64,000 nt of DNA, taken from Candidatus Omnitrophota bacterium. Its GTDB lineage: Bacteria; Hinthialibacterota; Hinthialibacteria; Hinthialibacterales; Hinthialibacteraceae. The notes below the pieces were generated by a model. The model was given only the letters and a program-made list of their open reading frames with translations. It was not told the DNA's origin and searched no databases. The stretch lies in the NCBI GenBank assembly GCA_016934335.1, contig JAFGTC010000051.1:1-64000 (forward strand), written 5' to 3'. Of the stretch, positions 36,125-44,487 are shown piece by piece; position 1 is the first letter of the stretch, and every line of letters starts with the position of its first letter. Made by a program: the position numbers and the translations under genes.

Positions 36125-38116
36125 TTGTTTAATAGAACAGTCTTATTCTATGGTTTATTGCTAGTTATAATCATTTTGGTTGTCAGTTCGATCCAAACTG
36201 AACAGACCGAAAAACTTGCGTACGATGATTTTGATGGAATCTTGAACGGCGAAGTTCAAGATATGCAGCTGCTCAAGGCTGTTGTTTCGGCCAGCAAAGT
36301 CAAAGGCTCGTATCGGAAAACCAGCGAACCCAACCGTGAATATCCCTACGAAGTAACTTTGGCCACCGACGGGCAAGTTCCCGATATCTTGAAGGCCTGC
36401 CGGGAGTATAAAAAGCAATATCCCTCCTTCGAGTATGAAAATGAAGCGGACAGCAACTGGATGTTCAGCATTATGACCAGTCTGCTGCCGATTCTGCTGT
36501 TGATCGGCGTTTGGTTCTTTATTCTTAAACAGATGCAAATCGGCGGCAGCAAAGCCATGTCCTTTGGCAAAAGCCGCGCCCGCTTGAATAATGAGGGACA
36601 GCCGAAAGTCACCTTCAACGACGTAGCCGGCTGCGATGAAGCTAAAGAGGAATTGAAGGAAATCGTTGAATTTTTAAAAGATCCCAAACGATTCCAGAAA
36701 CTGGGCGGAAAAATACCGCACGGCGTTCTCCTGCACGGCCCTCCGGGAACAGGAAAAACTTTGTTGGCTCGAGCCGTGGCCGGAGAAGCGAACGTGCCGT
36801 TCTTCAGCATCAGCGGTTCGGATTTTGTCGAGATGTTCGTCGGCGTCGGCGCCTCTCGAGTCCGCGATTTGTTTGAGCAGGGCAAAAAACATGCGCCTTG
36901 CATTATTTTTATGGACGAAATCGACGCCGTAGGACGCCAGCGCTTCGCCGGCGTGGGCGGCGGCCACGATGAACGCGAACAAACCCTCAACCAACTGCTG
37001 GTCGAAATGGACGGCTTCAACACCAACGAAGAAGTCATCTTGATTGCGGCCACCAACCGCCCCGATGTGCTGGATCCCGCCTTGCTGCGACCCGGCCGAT
37101 TTGATCGCCAGATTATCATCGACTTGCCCGACCTGAACGGCCGAAAGGGCATTGTTGAAGTTCATACTAAAAACGTGGTCGTGTCGAAAGACGTCGATTA
37201 TAACGTTCTTGCTCGGCGTACGCCGGGATTCTCCGGCGCGGATCTTTATAACACCGTCAACGAGGCGGCCTTGTTAGCGGCCAGAAAAGTCAAAGACTGC
37301 GTTCAAATGGAAGACTTCGAAGAGGCGATCGAACGCGTCACCGCCGGTCCGGAGCGAAAAAGCCGCGCTATAACCGACAAAGAAAAGAAAATTGTGGCCT
37401 ATCACGAAGCCGGTCACGCCGTCGTCGGATTGTTCCTGGCCGACATCGACCCAGTACACAAGGTCTCCATTCTGCCGCGCGGCCGCGCCCTGGGCTATAC
37501 CATGCACCTGCCCGTAGAGGATCGCTACCTGACCACCAAAAAAGAACTGCTTTCTCGAATGACGACTCTGCTGGGCGGCCGGGTCGCGGAAGATATTATT
37601 TTTCACGATGTAACCACCGGCGCCCAAAACGATTTAGAACGAGTCACCGATATTTCCCATAAAATGGTATGCAATTTCGGCATGAGCGAGAAATTAGGAC
37701 CGCTCACTTTTGGTTTAAACGAAAACCAAATCTTCTTAGGCCGCGACTTTTATAAAGATCGCGAGTACAGCGAGGAAATTCAATTCGAAATCGACAAAGA
37801 AGTTCGCCAAATTGTGGATGAATGTTACCACAAAGCTAAGCGTATTCTCGAAGAAAACAGGGATATCCTCGATAGCCTGGCGAATGCGCTTCTCGAACGC
37901 GAAGTTCTCTTGGCCGAAGAAGTGAAAAAGCTGGTTGACGAAACCGAGGCGAAGCGTTCCGGCCAATCGGAAGCCAACGGCGGTGAAGATCTCAAGTCGG
38001 ACGATCGGCTGGAAACGAACTCGAAAGACGAGCCGGTGGAAAACGCTTCTCAATCCGACGATGATTCGGCTTCTGAATCGGACGGCGCCGAGCGGCCGGT
38101 TGAAGAGGTGCTCTAA
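36125..38116 (+). CDS. ftsH: ATP-dependent zinc metalloprotease FtsH
   Basis: FtsH is a membrane-anchored hexameric AAA+ protease that degrades misfolded membrane proteins and regulators. The 663-aa protein has a first helix (about 5-22), a periplasmic domain, a second helix near 115-135, Walker A GPPGTGKT near 205, Walker B IIFMDEID, second region of homology [20 protein letters not shown], and the zinc motif HEAGH near 427. A poly-acidic C-terminal tail follows. The start is TTG at 36125, with AGGGGA 9 nt upstream. An ATG at 36114 opens only a five-codon frame that overlaps the start. A weak hairpin follows the stop. Confidence 0.97.
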   Translation: MFNRTVLFYGLLLVIIILVVSSIQTEQTEKLAYDDFDGILNGEVQDMQLLKAVVSASKVKGSYRKTSEPNREYPYEVTLATDGQVPDILKACREYKKQYPSFEYENEADSNWMFSIMTSLLPILLLIGVWFFILKQMQIGGSKAMSFGKSRARLNNEGQPKVTFNDVAGCDEAKEELKEIVEFLKDPKRFQKLGGKIPHGVLLHGPPGTGKTLLARAVAGEANVPFFSISGSDFVEMFVGVGASRVRDLFEQGKKHAPCIIFMDEIDAVGRQRFAGVGGGHDEREQTLNQLLVEMDGFNTNEEVILIAATNRPDVLDPALLRPGRFDRQIIIDLPDLNGRKGIVEVHTKNVVVSKDVDYNVLARRTPGFSGADLYNTVNEAALLAARKVKDCVQMEDFEEAIERVTAGPERKSRAITDKEKKIVAYHEAGHAVVGLFLADIDPVHKVSILPRGRALGYTMHLPVEDRYLTTKKELLSRMTTLLGGRVAEDIIFHDVTTGAQNDLERVTDISHKMVCNFGMSEKLGPLTFGLNENQIFLGRDFYKDREYSEEIQFEIDKEVRQIVDECYHKAKRILEENRDILDSLANALLEREVLLAEEVKKLVDETEAKRSGQSEANGGEDLKSDDRLETNSKDEPVENASQSDDDSASESDGAERPVEEVL

Positions 38117-38129
38117 CTGTTGTCAATAT

Positions 38130-38156
38130 GCCAACCAGCCGCCTACGCCGGTTGGC
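38130..38156 (+). terminator. Weak hairpin after ftsH
   Basis: GCCAACC at 38130-38136 can pair with GGTTGGC at 38150-38156. There is no T run, so termination is uncertain and read-through to folP is possible. Confidence 0.35.
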
Positions 38157-38300
38157 TTCCATTATACGCTATAACAACATCTCTTTTTGGATTTTATTCC
38201 GTTTGGACGGAGAAGGCAGGAGTCGCCGTCGAATGACCCGCTCATTTTATCGCATGAATTGGCGTGCTTATTCATCCGGATCGGCGCCGGGAGGAAAAGC

Positions 38301-39161
38301 ATGACGTCCCTTTGGCGCTGCCGCGATAGATCCTTTAAATGGGGCGATCGCACCCTGATCATGGGCATCGTCAATGTGACCCCGGATTCTTTCAGCGATG
38401 GCGGCCTTTTTTACGATAAAGGAAAAGCCATCGAACACGCTTATCGCTTAATCGCCGATGGCGCCGATATAATCGATGCGGGAGGCGCGTCCACACGCCC
38501 GGGAGCGGATCCCGTTCCGGAAGAAGTAGAACTCCAGCGAGTTCTGACGGTCGTGCAGGAAATTGCCGGCGTCGGCGGTTACCCGGTTTCCATTGATACG
38601 TTTTCTTACGAGGTCGCCGCTCGCTGTCTGGAAGCGGGCGCTTGCGTGATCAATGACGTCACCGGCCTCCAGAACGATTTACGATTGGCGAATCTCGCGG
38701 CGGAAAGCGGCGCAGGCCTGATCTTGATGCACATGCGGGGAACGCCCCGAACCATGCAATCCATGACCGACTACGAAAATTTGACGGAAGAAATTCGTTC
38801 CTTTTTCGCCCGGCAAGTAAAAGCGGCCAGGCAAATCGGCGTTTCAGACGATCAAATCGTTCTCGACCCGGGCATCGGATTTAGCAAAACAGCTGATCAG
38901 AATCTTGAAATCATTCAGAATCTCGATAAAGTGCGCTTCGATCATTTCCCTCTGCTGCTCGGGCCGTCCCGGAAATCCTTTATCGGAAAAATTACCGGCG
39001 CCGAGCCTCCCCACCGGCTTTATGGCACGATCGGCGCGGCGGCGGTCGGCATTATGAACGGCGCGGATATCGTACGAGTTCATGACGTGAAAGAAAACCG
39101 GGAAGCGGCTCTGGTTGTGGACTCGATCAAGCGGGGCATCGTGATCAACGCAGGAGGCTAA
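38301..39161 (+). CDS. folP: Dihydropteroate synthase
   Basis: FolP joins para-aminobenzoate to dihydropterin pyrophosphate in folate synthesis. The 286-aa protein has all signature stretches: IMGIVNVTPDSFSDGG near residue 15, DIIDAGGASTRPGA, VSIDTFSYEVA, INDVTGL, LMHMRGTP, VLDPGIGFSKT and LLLGPSRKSF. ATG 38301 is used because GGGAGG lies 6 nt upstream and the product then has normal length; a longer frame from 38187 is unsupported. Its last codons contain the AGGAGG that serves the following cdaA gene, so the two are closely coupled. Confidence 0.96.
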   Translation: MTSLWRCRDRSFKWGDRTLIMGIVNVTPDSFSDGGLFYDKGKAIEHAYRLIADGADIIDAGGASTRPGADPVPEEVELQRVLTVVQEIAGVGGYPVSIDTFSYEVAARCLEAGACVINDVTGLQNDLRLANLAAESGAGLILMHMRGTPRTMQSMTDYENLTEEIRSFFARQVKAARQIGVSDDQIVLDPGIGFSKTADQNLEIIQNLDKVRFDHFPLLLGPSRKSFIGKITGAEPPHRLYGTIGAAAVGIMNGADIVRVHDVKENREAALVVDSIKRGIVINAGG

Positions 39162-39163
39162 TC

Positions 39164-39940
39164 ATTTCTTCAGCCATTTGGATCAAGATTTTTGGACAAA
39201 GCGCGGGATACGCCATCGCGGAAATCGTCATCCTGTGGATTTTGTTCTATCTCATTCTGCGGGCGGTGCGGGGAACGCGCGCCGTTCAAATGGTCCAATT
39301 CCTGTTTCTTCTCATTATTCTGACTTATATCTGCAAAATATTAAATTTTCGAACCGTCTACTGGGTGCTGACCTCCCTGCAGGCGCCCATTTTTATCGCT
39401 TTGGTGATTTTATATGCGCCGGAGCTGCGCCGAGTCGTGAACGACTTAACCCAACTGCGTTTTTTTCGCAAATCCAAAGGCGCCATCGATCCTGTGATCA
39501 CCCAAGTCGTCAACGCCGCCAAGATTCTTTCGCGCCGTCATGTCGGCGCGCTGGTCGTCTTCGAAAAATCGGTCAGTTTGCAAAGCTTCATCGATACGGG
39601 CATTCCTGTGAATAGCGAGGTTTCTTCCGAATTGCTGGTTTCCATTTTTTCCCCTTTGACGCCTTTGCATGACGGGGCGGTGATTATACGGGAAAACCGG
39701 CTTGCCGCGGCCGCCTGCCTCCTCCCCTTGAGCGAACGGGAAGAGATCGATTCCAATTATGGAACTCGGCATCGCGCCGCTCTTGGTTTGGTCGAAGAAA
39801 CCGACGCCGTCATCGTGATTGTCTCCGAAGAAACCGGCGCCATGTCTTTAGCGATCGATGGAAGAATCACCCGGAACATTAATCCCGAAAATTACGAATC
39901 CATTCTCTGGCATGTCGTTCGGAAAGGAGGGCGGACATGA
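39164..39940 (+). CDS. cdaA: Diadenylate cyclase CdaA, apparent ATT start
   Basis: CdaA makes cyclic di-AMP from two ATP at the inner membrane. The frame has the membrane helices of CdaA (YAIAEIVILWILFYLILRAV, VQFLFLLIILTYICK, LQAPIFIALVILYAPELRR) and the DAC domain with LHDGAVII (DGA motif) and GTRHRAALGL (RHR motif), all intact. The first in-frame ATG/GTG/TTG is a TTG at 39242 that would cut the first helix and has no ribosome-binding site. In contrast, ATT at 39164 follows a perfect AGGAGG by 6 nt, directly after the folP stop, and restores a full N-terminus (258 aa). I therefore infer an AUU start. The stop overlaps cdaR by 4 bp. Confidence 0.85.
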   Translation: MSSAIWIKIFGQSAGYAIAEIVILWILFYLILRAVRGTRAVQMVQFLFLLIILTYICKILNFRTVYWVLTSLQAPIFIALVILYAPELRRVVNDLTQLRFFRKSKGAIDPVITQVVNAAKILSRRHVGALVVFEKSVSLQSFIDTGIPVNSEVSSELLVSIFSPLTPLHDGAVIIRENRLAAAACLLPLSEREEIDSNYGTRHRAALGLVEETDAVIVIVSEETGAMSLAIDGRITRNINPENYESILWHVVRKGGRT

Positions 39941-40707
39941 CTCGCTGGGGATCCAATGGCGGTTTGCTGTTCCTATCATTTCTGATGGCCGTCGGGATTG
40001 TTTGGATCAAAGGGCAGGAGCGCATCGACAGCCGCACCGTCGGCGGCGTTCCGGTCAGCGTGGAAAATCTTCCCGCCAATTTAGTCCTGCCCGAACGATG
40101 GAGTACGCCGGAAGCCACTGTTACGCTCCAAGGGCCTCGAAATGTTCTGGAAATGATTCGCGCCGTCCAATGCGGTTTCTTCATTCCTTTCTCGGATCAA
40201 ATCCTTCCGGAAGGGGATGAGCCCCGCAACATGATCCTCAATGCTTCGATGTTTCGCACCAGTATGACGAATGACGACAATCAGGTTCCCATTTCGGTCG
40301 TGGAAACTAGCATTCACCCGCGCCAGGCGTCCATTCATCTGCTGCCCTGGGATATCACGCAGGAACAGCCGGAGTATAAAGATTTGCTAAGTCCGGACGT
40401 AATCACCATCCCCATTTACCGGGTTCAAAAAGAAGTCTCTGTGATCGCCCCCGTGACCGGCTCGCCGCCGAATGGTTTGAAATTTCGCGATGTTGTAATT
40501 GATCCCCCGAAAATTCTGATTACCGGGCCGAAAGATGCAGTGGCCCGAATCAACTCGGTGTCGACCGACATCTTTGATTTAAATTATGTTTTGCCGCAAA
40601 CCCCTCCCCAATATATGGCTCTGCCTGATTTAACCAAGGATTTTTCCGTGTGGCCGGTTGAGAAAAATATTCGCGGTGTTACAGTAACCATAAGACTTGC
40701 GAAATAA
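39937..40707 (+). CDS. cdaR: YbbR-domain protein, CdaR-like partner of CdaA
   Basis: In many bacteria a YbbR-domain membrane protein sits directly after CdaA and modulates c-di-AMP synthesis. This 256-aa protein has an N-terminal helix (LLFLSFLMAVGIVWI) and periplasmic repeats ending in YbbR-like DPPKILITGPKDAVARI (third-domain motif). Earlier parts, including TVGGVPVSVENLP and STPEATVTLQGPRNVLEMI, fit the first YbbR domain. Its ATG overlaps the cdaA stop (ATGA), supporting a common complex. The usual third gene, glmM, is absent; pdxJ follows instead, 11 bp downstream. Confidence 0.82.
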   Translation: MTRWGSNGGLLFLSFLMAVGIVWIKGQERIDSRTVGGVPVSVENLPANLVLPERWSTPEATVTLQGPRNVLEMIRAVQCGFFIPFSDQILPEGDEPRNMILNASMFRTSMTNDDNQVPISVVETSIHPRQASIHLLPWDITQEQPEYKDLLSPDVITIPIYRVQKEVSVIAPVTGSPPNGLKFRDVVIDPPKILITGPKDAVARINSVSTDIFDLNYVLPQTPPQYMALPDLTKDFSVWPVEKNIRGVTVTIRLAK

Positions 40708-40718
40708 GGAATTGCATC

Positions 40719-41453
40719 ATGCCGCCGAAACTTTCCGTCAACATCGATCATGTCGCTACCTTACGTCAATCGAGAAATACGCTCTATCCCGATCCGGTCC
40801 ACGCGGCCGTCTTATGCCAGTTGGGCGGGGCGGATGGCGTCACCGTACACCCGCGCGAAGACCGCCGCCATATTCAGGATCGCGACGTTTTCATTCTCAA
40901 ACAAACCCTTCAGGTTCCTTTGACTCTCGAAATGGCCTTGACTCCGGCGATGGTGGATTTCGCGCTTCAAGTGAAGCCCTTTGCCTGCACATTGGTCCCC
41001 GAGGCCCGTGAAGAAAAAACCACAGAGAGCGGCTTGATGGTCAAAGGACGGGAGGAAAAATTGCAGCCCTTGATTCAACGGCTGCTGGATGCGGGAATCT
41101 TCGTAAGCATTTTCATCGACGCCCTCGAAGATCAAATCGCCGCCGCTCAATCCCTGGGCGTTCATACCGTGGAAATTCACACCGGCCCCTATGCGCTGGC
41201 CCAAAAGCCCGCGGAGGCGCAGCGCGAATTTCAAATCGTTCGTAAAATGACGGAATTCGCCTCCAACCTCGGTTTAACCGCCAACGTCGGACACGGGTTG
41301 CATTATCAGAATACCGAACTCATCGCTTCTTTGCCCGCCGTCGCTTGGGTTCACACGGGGCACAGCATTATTTCTCACGCCGTTTTTGTCGGTTTGGAGC
41401 GGGCCGTTCGCGAGATGAAGGAGGTTTTGTCTCGTTCGCATCTGATGCATTGA
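40719..41453 (+). CDS. pdxJ: Pyridoxine 5'-phosphate synthase
   Basis: PdxJ condenses 3-amino-2-oxopropyl phosphate with deoxyxylulose 5-phosphate, the last ring-forming step of DXP-dependent vitamin B6 synthesis. The 244-aa protein begins with LSVNIDHVATLRQSR and has GADGVTVHPREDRRHI, VSIFIDALEDQIAAA, VEIHTGPYA and a late NVGHGLHY followed by WVHTGHSIISHAVFVGLE, all typical. It is 11 bp after the YbbR gene and likely cotranscribed with folP-cdaA-cdaR. Confidence 0.96.
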   Translation: MPPKLSVNIDHVATLRQSRNTLYPDPVHAAVLCQLGGADGVTVHPREDRRHIQDRDVFILKQTLQVPLTLEMALTPAMVDFALQVKPFACTLVPEAREEKTTESGLMVKGREEKLQPLIQRLLDAGIFVSIFIDALEDQIAAAQSLGVHTVEIHTGPYALAQKPAEAQREFQIVRKMTEFASNLGLTANVGHGLHYQNTELIASLPAVAWVHTGHSIISHAVFVGLERAVREMKEVLSRSHLMH

Positions 41454-41679
41454 CGAAGATTTTTTGGTGACAGGCGTTTCTCTTAATAACTGAATAATAT
41501 TTACGTTCATCTTGTGGAAGCGATGCACTCTATCTAACAGGGCCTTTTCATAAAACAAGCAGCCTCGTGGGCGGCCGCGGCGTAAATGCCGTTATGTCTA
41601 CTACTATTTCAATCAATTAAGAATCTTACTCGCGGTTTTTCGTTTCAGTCGCCTGCGTTTTGATCTGGATCTGGCGGTC

Positions 41680-42420
41680 ATGATGCGGAAGGGCGCCGAT
41701 GTAAATCAATTCAATAGGAACCAAAAAAGAACAGTGATCAACCAACCAACGAAACATTCAGCTCTTATTATGCCATCCTTGTTAGCGGCTCCTTTCGATC
41801 ATCTCGGAAAGGCGATTCGCGATTTAGAAGACGCGGGAGCGATTCTTTTTCACTATGACGTCATGGACGGGCACTTCGTCCCCAATTTATCGGGAAGCCC
41901 CCATATTATTGAAGATTTACAGCGTACGATTCGCAGTCGCTTTGACGTTCATCTCATGACGTCCAATCCCGAACGCGTGATCCCCTGGTTCGATCTGATC
42001 TCTGTTCGAAGCATTTCCATCCACGCGGAAGCCTCCAAAAACATCCAGGCCGATTTCGAAGCGATTCGTTCTCAGGGCAAAAGCGCCGGCGTCGTTATCA
42101 ATCCGCCCACGCCTATGACTTCTCTCGATTCCTTGTTTGAACATGTCGACCAGGTGCTGATCATGACAGTTTTCCCGGGTTTGGGCGGGCAGCGTCTGAT
42201 TAAGGACGCTCTCAAGAAAATCGAATACTGCGCGCAAAGGCGCAACGCGCTGGGGCTCGACTTTGCCATCCAAGTCGACGGCGGCGTCAAAGAAGACACC
42301 ATCCGTTGGGTCTTCGACGCCGGCGCCACCGAGATCGTTTCGGGCTCCGCTATCTTTGAACGCCCCGATCCCGCCGAAGCCTATCGTCATCTAAACCGCC
42401 TTATCGGGAATGAAGCATAA
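41680..42420 (+). CDS. rpe: Ribulose-phosphate 3-epimerase
   Basis: Rpe interconverts ribulose 5-phosphate and xylulose 5-phosphate. The protein shows MPSLLAAPFDHLG, FHYDVMDGHFVPNL with metal-binding His and Asp, FDVHLM with the second His, MTVFPGLGGQ (usually MSVNPGFGGQ) and FAIQVDGGV with the catalytic Asp. The N-terminus is uncertain. ATG 41680 gives an extension of about 25 polar residues; GTG 41734 would yield a size closer to the family norm. A hairpin terminator follows. It is 226 bp after pdxJ, in the same direction. Confidence 0.9.
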   Translation: MMRKGADVNQFNRNQKRTVINQPTKHSALIMPSLLAAPFDHLGKAIRDLEDAGAILFHYDVMDGHFVPNLSGSPHIIEDLQRTIRSRFDVHLMTSNPERVIPWFDLISVRSISIHAEASKNIQADFEAIRSQGKSAGVVINPPTPMTSLDSLFEHVDQVLIMTVFPGLGGQRLIKDALKKIEYCAQRRNALGLDFAIQVDGGVKEDTIRWVFDAGATEIVSGSAIFERPDPAEAYRHLNRLIGNEA

Positions 42421-42459
42421 AATACCAATAATAGATACGCGCCAAAAGGGTATAAGATT

Positions 42460-42489
42460 GGGCGAAGCGCTTCTTGAACCGCTTCGCCC
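42460..42489 (+). terminator. Terminator after rpe
   Basis: GGGCGAAGCG at 42460-42469 pairs perfectly with 42480-42489 around a 10-nt loop, followed by GTTTCATTTTATT. It ends the folP-to-rpe direction of transcription. Confidence 0.75.
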
Positions 42490-42683
42490 GTTTCATTTTA
42501 TTCATCGCCATAATATTGAACAGCCGGTTGAAATTATGGATTCATTTGCCAAAACTCGATCTTTGAAGACTAGAAATTTTGTCGCGTTTCGAGTAAGTAA
42601 TAAAGAAGATGTTCATAAAGAATGGAAAGACGGATCGTCGATCCTTTGTTTTTGAGGATTCATCGATTTTTGTGGAGGGAATT

Positions 42684-43232
42684 ATGCAGCGTGGATTTAC
42701 ACTCATTGAACTTTTGATCGTCGTCGCGATTATCGGCATTTTAGCGGCGATCGCCGTGCCCAATTTTTTGAATGCGCAGGTTCGAGCCAAAGTCAGCCGC
42801 GTCTATTCGGATATGCGATCGATCGCCAGCGCGATTGAGATGTATAAGATCGACAATAACAATAAAGTTCCTTATCCCATCTTGCCGGAAGGCGGCACGG
42901 ATTGGTATATGCGCCAGGTTCGCATGACCACGCCCATCGCCTATTTGACGAGTTTACCGCTCGATCCCTTTTTTCTCCCCCAGAACAGTATGGATTCCGG
43001 CAGCCACGCCCGCAAAGGCGTCTATGACTATGTCGGGCGAGAATACGCAGGATCCGTATGGGGATTCGCAGTAGGCAGTCTGGCCCAAAACGCCGATTAT
43101 TTCATTCACAGCGCCGGCCCGGATCATGCCGGCTCTCCAACGCCGTGGACAAGCGAAAAAGTGTATGATATGTCGAATGGACTGCAAAGCGCTGGCGATA
43201 TCTTTTACATCGATTTTCATCCCGCTCAATAG
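42684..43232 (+). CDS. Type IV prepilin-like/type II pseudopilin protein
   Basis: The 182-aa product has a classical type III signal: a short leader MQRG followed by FTLIELLIVVAIIGILAAIA, with the G/F prepilin-peptidase site and Glu at position +5. The mature domain continues with helix QVRAKVSRVYSDMRSIASAI, which is GspG/pilin-like, then a C-terminal globular part with GSPTPWTSEKVYDMSNG. GGAGG 7-8 nt upstream sets the start. It could be a pilin or pseudopilin of the type II system; the nearby PilT-type ATPases are about 37 kb away. No pilin assembly genes are adjacent. Confidence 0.88.
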   Translation: MQRGFTLIELLIVVAIIGILAAIAVPNFLNAQVRAKVSRVYSDMRSIASAIEMYKIDNNNKVPYPILPEGGTDWYMRQVRMTTPIAYLTSLPLDPFFLPQNSMDSGSHARKGVYDYVGREYAGSVWGFAVGSLAQNADYFIHSAGPDHAGSPTPWTSEKVYDMSNGLQSAGDIFYIDFHPAQ

Positions 43233-43280
43233 AGCCGTCTCCGGAGAGAGCGAGGTTGGCGTCGTTCGCAGAGGCCGCCT

Positions 43281-44426
43281 CTACGCGCAGTCCTCCTCGC
43301 TTTGGATGACGCTTTGATACAATCTAAGATATTCATCGGTAATGGTCTCGAGTTCGAATCGTTCGATAATTAACTTGCGGGCCGCTTTTCCCATCTCGAC
43401 TTGCTTTTGCGGATTGGAAAGAATTCGAATAGCGGCCTGCGCCAAGGCTTGAATGTCTCCCACCGGCTCGAGATAGCCGGTGACGCCGTCTTGAACCACT
43501 TCGGGCACCCCGCCGACGCAAGTGGAAACCACCGGAGTTTCGCAGGCCATGGCTTCCGCGATCGCCATGCCGAACGATTCCCGCTCCGATGTCGAAAGGA
43601 GCAGGTCGGCGTCCTGCAAAATCTGCGATACGGAATTCTGGGAGCCTGCAAATTCCACTTTTTCTCGTAATCCCAATTGATTGATCAGCCACTCGGCCGC
43701 CGACCGGTCCGGACCCTCTCCCGCTAGAACCAGGCGGGCGGGAATATGAGCGGCGATCAGATCGAAGACTTTAATGACATCCAGAATCCGCTTCACAGGC
43801 CTGAAATTGCTGATGTGCGCAATTGTTTTAACGTTTCGATTCATGCGCCAGTCGTTGGAGGGAGGAGCGAACACTTCCGTATCGATCGGATTGTGGATGA
43901 CATGCATCTCTTTTTCGATATCGAACGTTTCCAGCGTCACGCGCTTCAGGTATTCGCTGACCGCCGTGACGGCGTTGCTGGATTCGATGCTGAACTCCGC
44001 CACCGGTTTGTACGAAGGCATCTGTCCTACCAACTCCGAATCGGTTCCATGAAGCGTGGTGACCACTTTCAACTTCTCGGCGCTTTTCTTGCAGAGCATC
44101 TGTTTGGCCAGAAAAGCCGACGTGCTGTGCGGGATAGCGTAATGAACATGTAGAATGTCGAGAGAATGTTCATTGACGGTGTGGTAAATCGTGGAGGCGA
44201 GCGCCAGCGTGTAGGGAGGAAATTTAAAAAGGGGATAGAGAGGAACATCGACGTGATGGTAATGAAATTCCTCGGTGACGCCTTCCAGCCTGCGGGGGAA
44301 ATCGTATGTGATGAAGCAGACTTGATGCCCGCGCCTCGAAAGCGACCTCCCCAATTCCGTGGCGACGATTCCGCTGCCGCCGATCGATGGATAACATACG
44401 ATCCCTATGTTTAAAGGCGAACTCAT
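43281..44426 (-). CDS. bshA: N-acetyl-alpha-D-glucosaminyl L-malate synthase, bacillithiol pathway
   Basis: BshA transfers N-acetylglucosamine from UDP-GlcNAc to L-malate, the first step of bacillithiol synthesis. The 381-aa GT4-fold protein begins with the characteristic IGIVCYPSIGGSGIVATELG, has VHYAIPHSTSAFLAKQ and TLHGTDSELVG, and the donor-binding ERESFGMAIAEAMACETPVV with ESFGMAIAEAMA typical of GT4. Length matches BshA. It follows the Maf-like gene on the same strand by 61 bp and converges with the pseudopilin gene. The other pathway genes (bshB, bshC) are not in the window. Confidence 0.93.
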   Translation of the reverse strand: MSSPLNIGIVCYPSIGGSGIVATELGRSLSRRGHQVCFITYDFPRRLEGVTEEFHYHHVDVPLYPLFKFPPYTLALASTIYHTVNEHSLDILHVHYAIPHSTSAFLAKQMLCKKSAEKLKVVTTLHGTDSELVGQMPSYKPVAEFSIESSNAVTAVSEYLKRVTLETFDIEKEMHVIHNPIDTEVFAPPSNDWRMNRNVKTIAHISNFRPVKRILDVIKVFDLIAAHIPARLVLAGEGPDRSAAEWLINQLGLREKVEFAGSQNSVSQILQDADLLLSTSERESFGMAIAEAMACETPVVSTCVGGVPEVVQDGVTGYLEPVGDIQALAQAAIRILSNPQKQVEMGKAARKLIIERFELETITDEYLRLYQSVIQSEEDCA

Positions 44427-44487
44427 GATTCCTATCCCCGGTTTCTCGATTTTACCGACTTCGCTATTCTAGGGCCGCGTCGGCGAT

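Noticed and set aside
36346-37152. 268-aa minus-strand frame opposite ftsH
   Set aside because: It is a mirror of the highly conserved AAA+ domain in another frame; typical shadow of a conserved gene.
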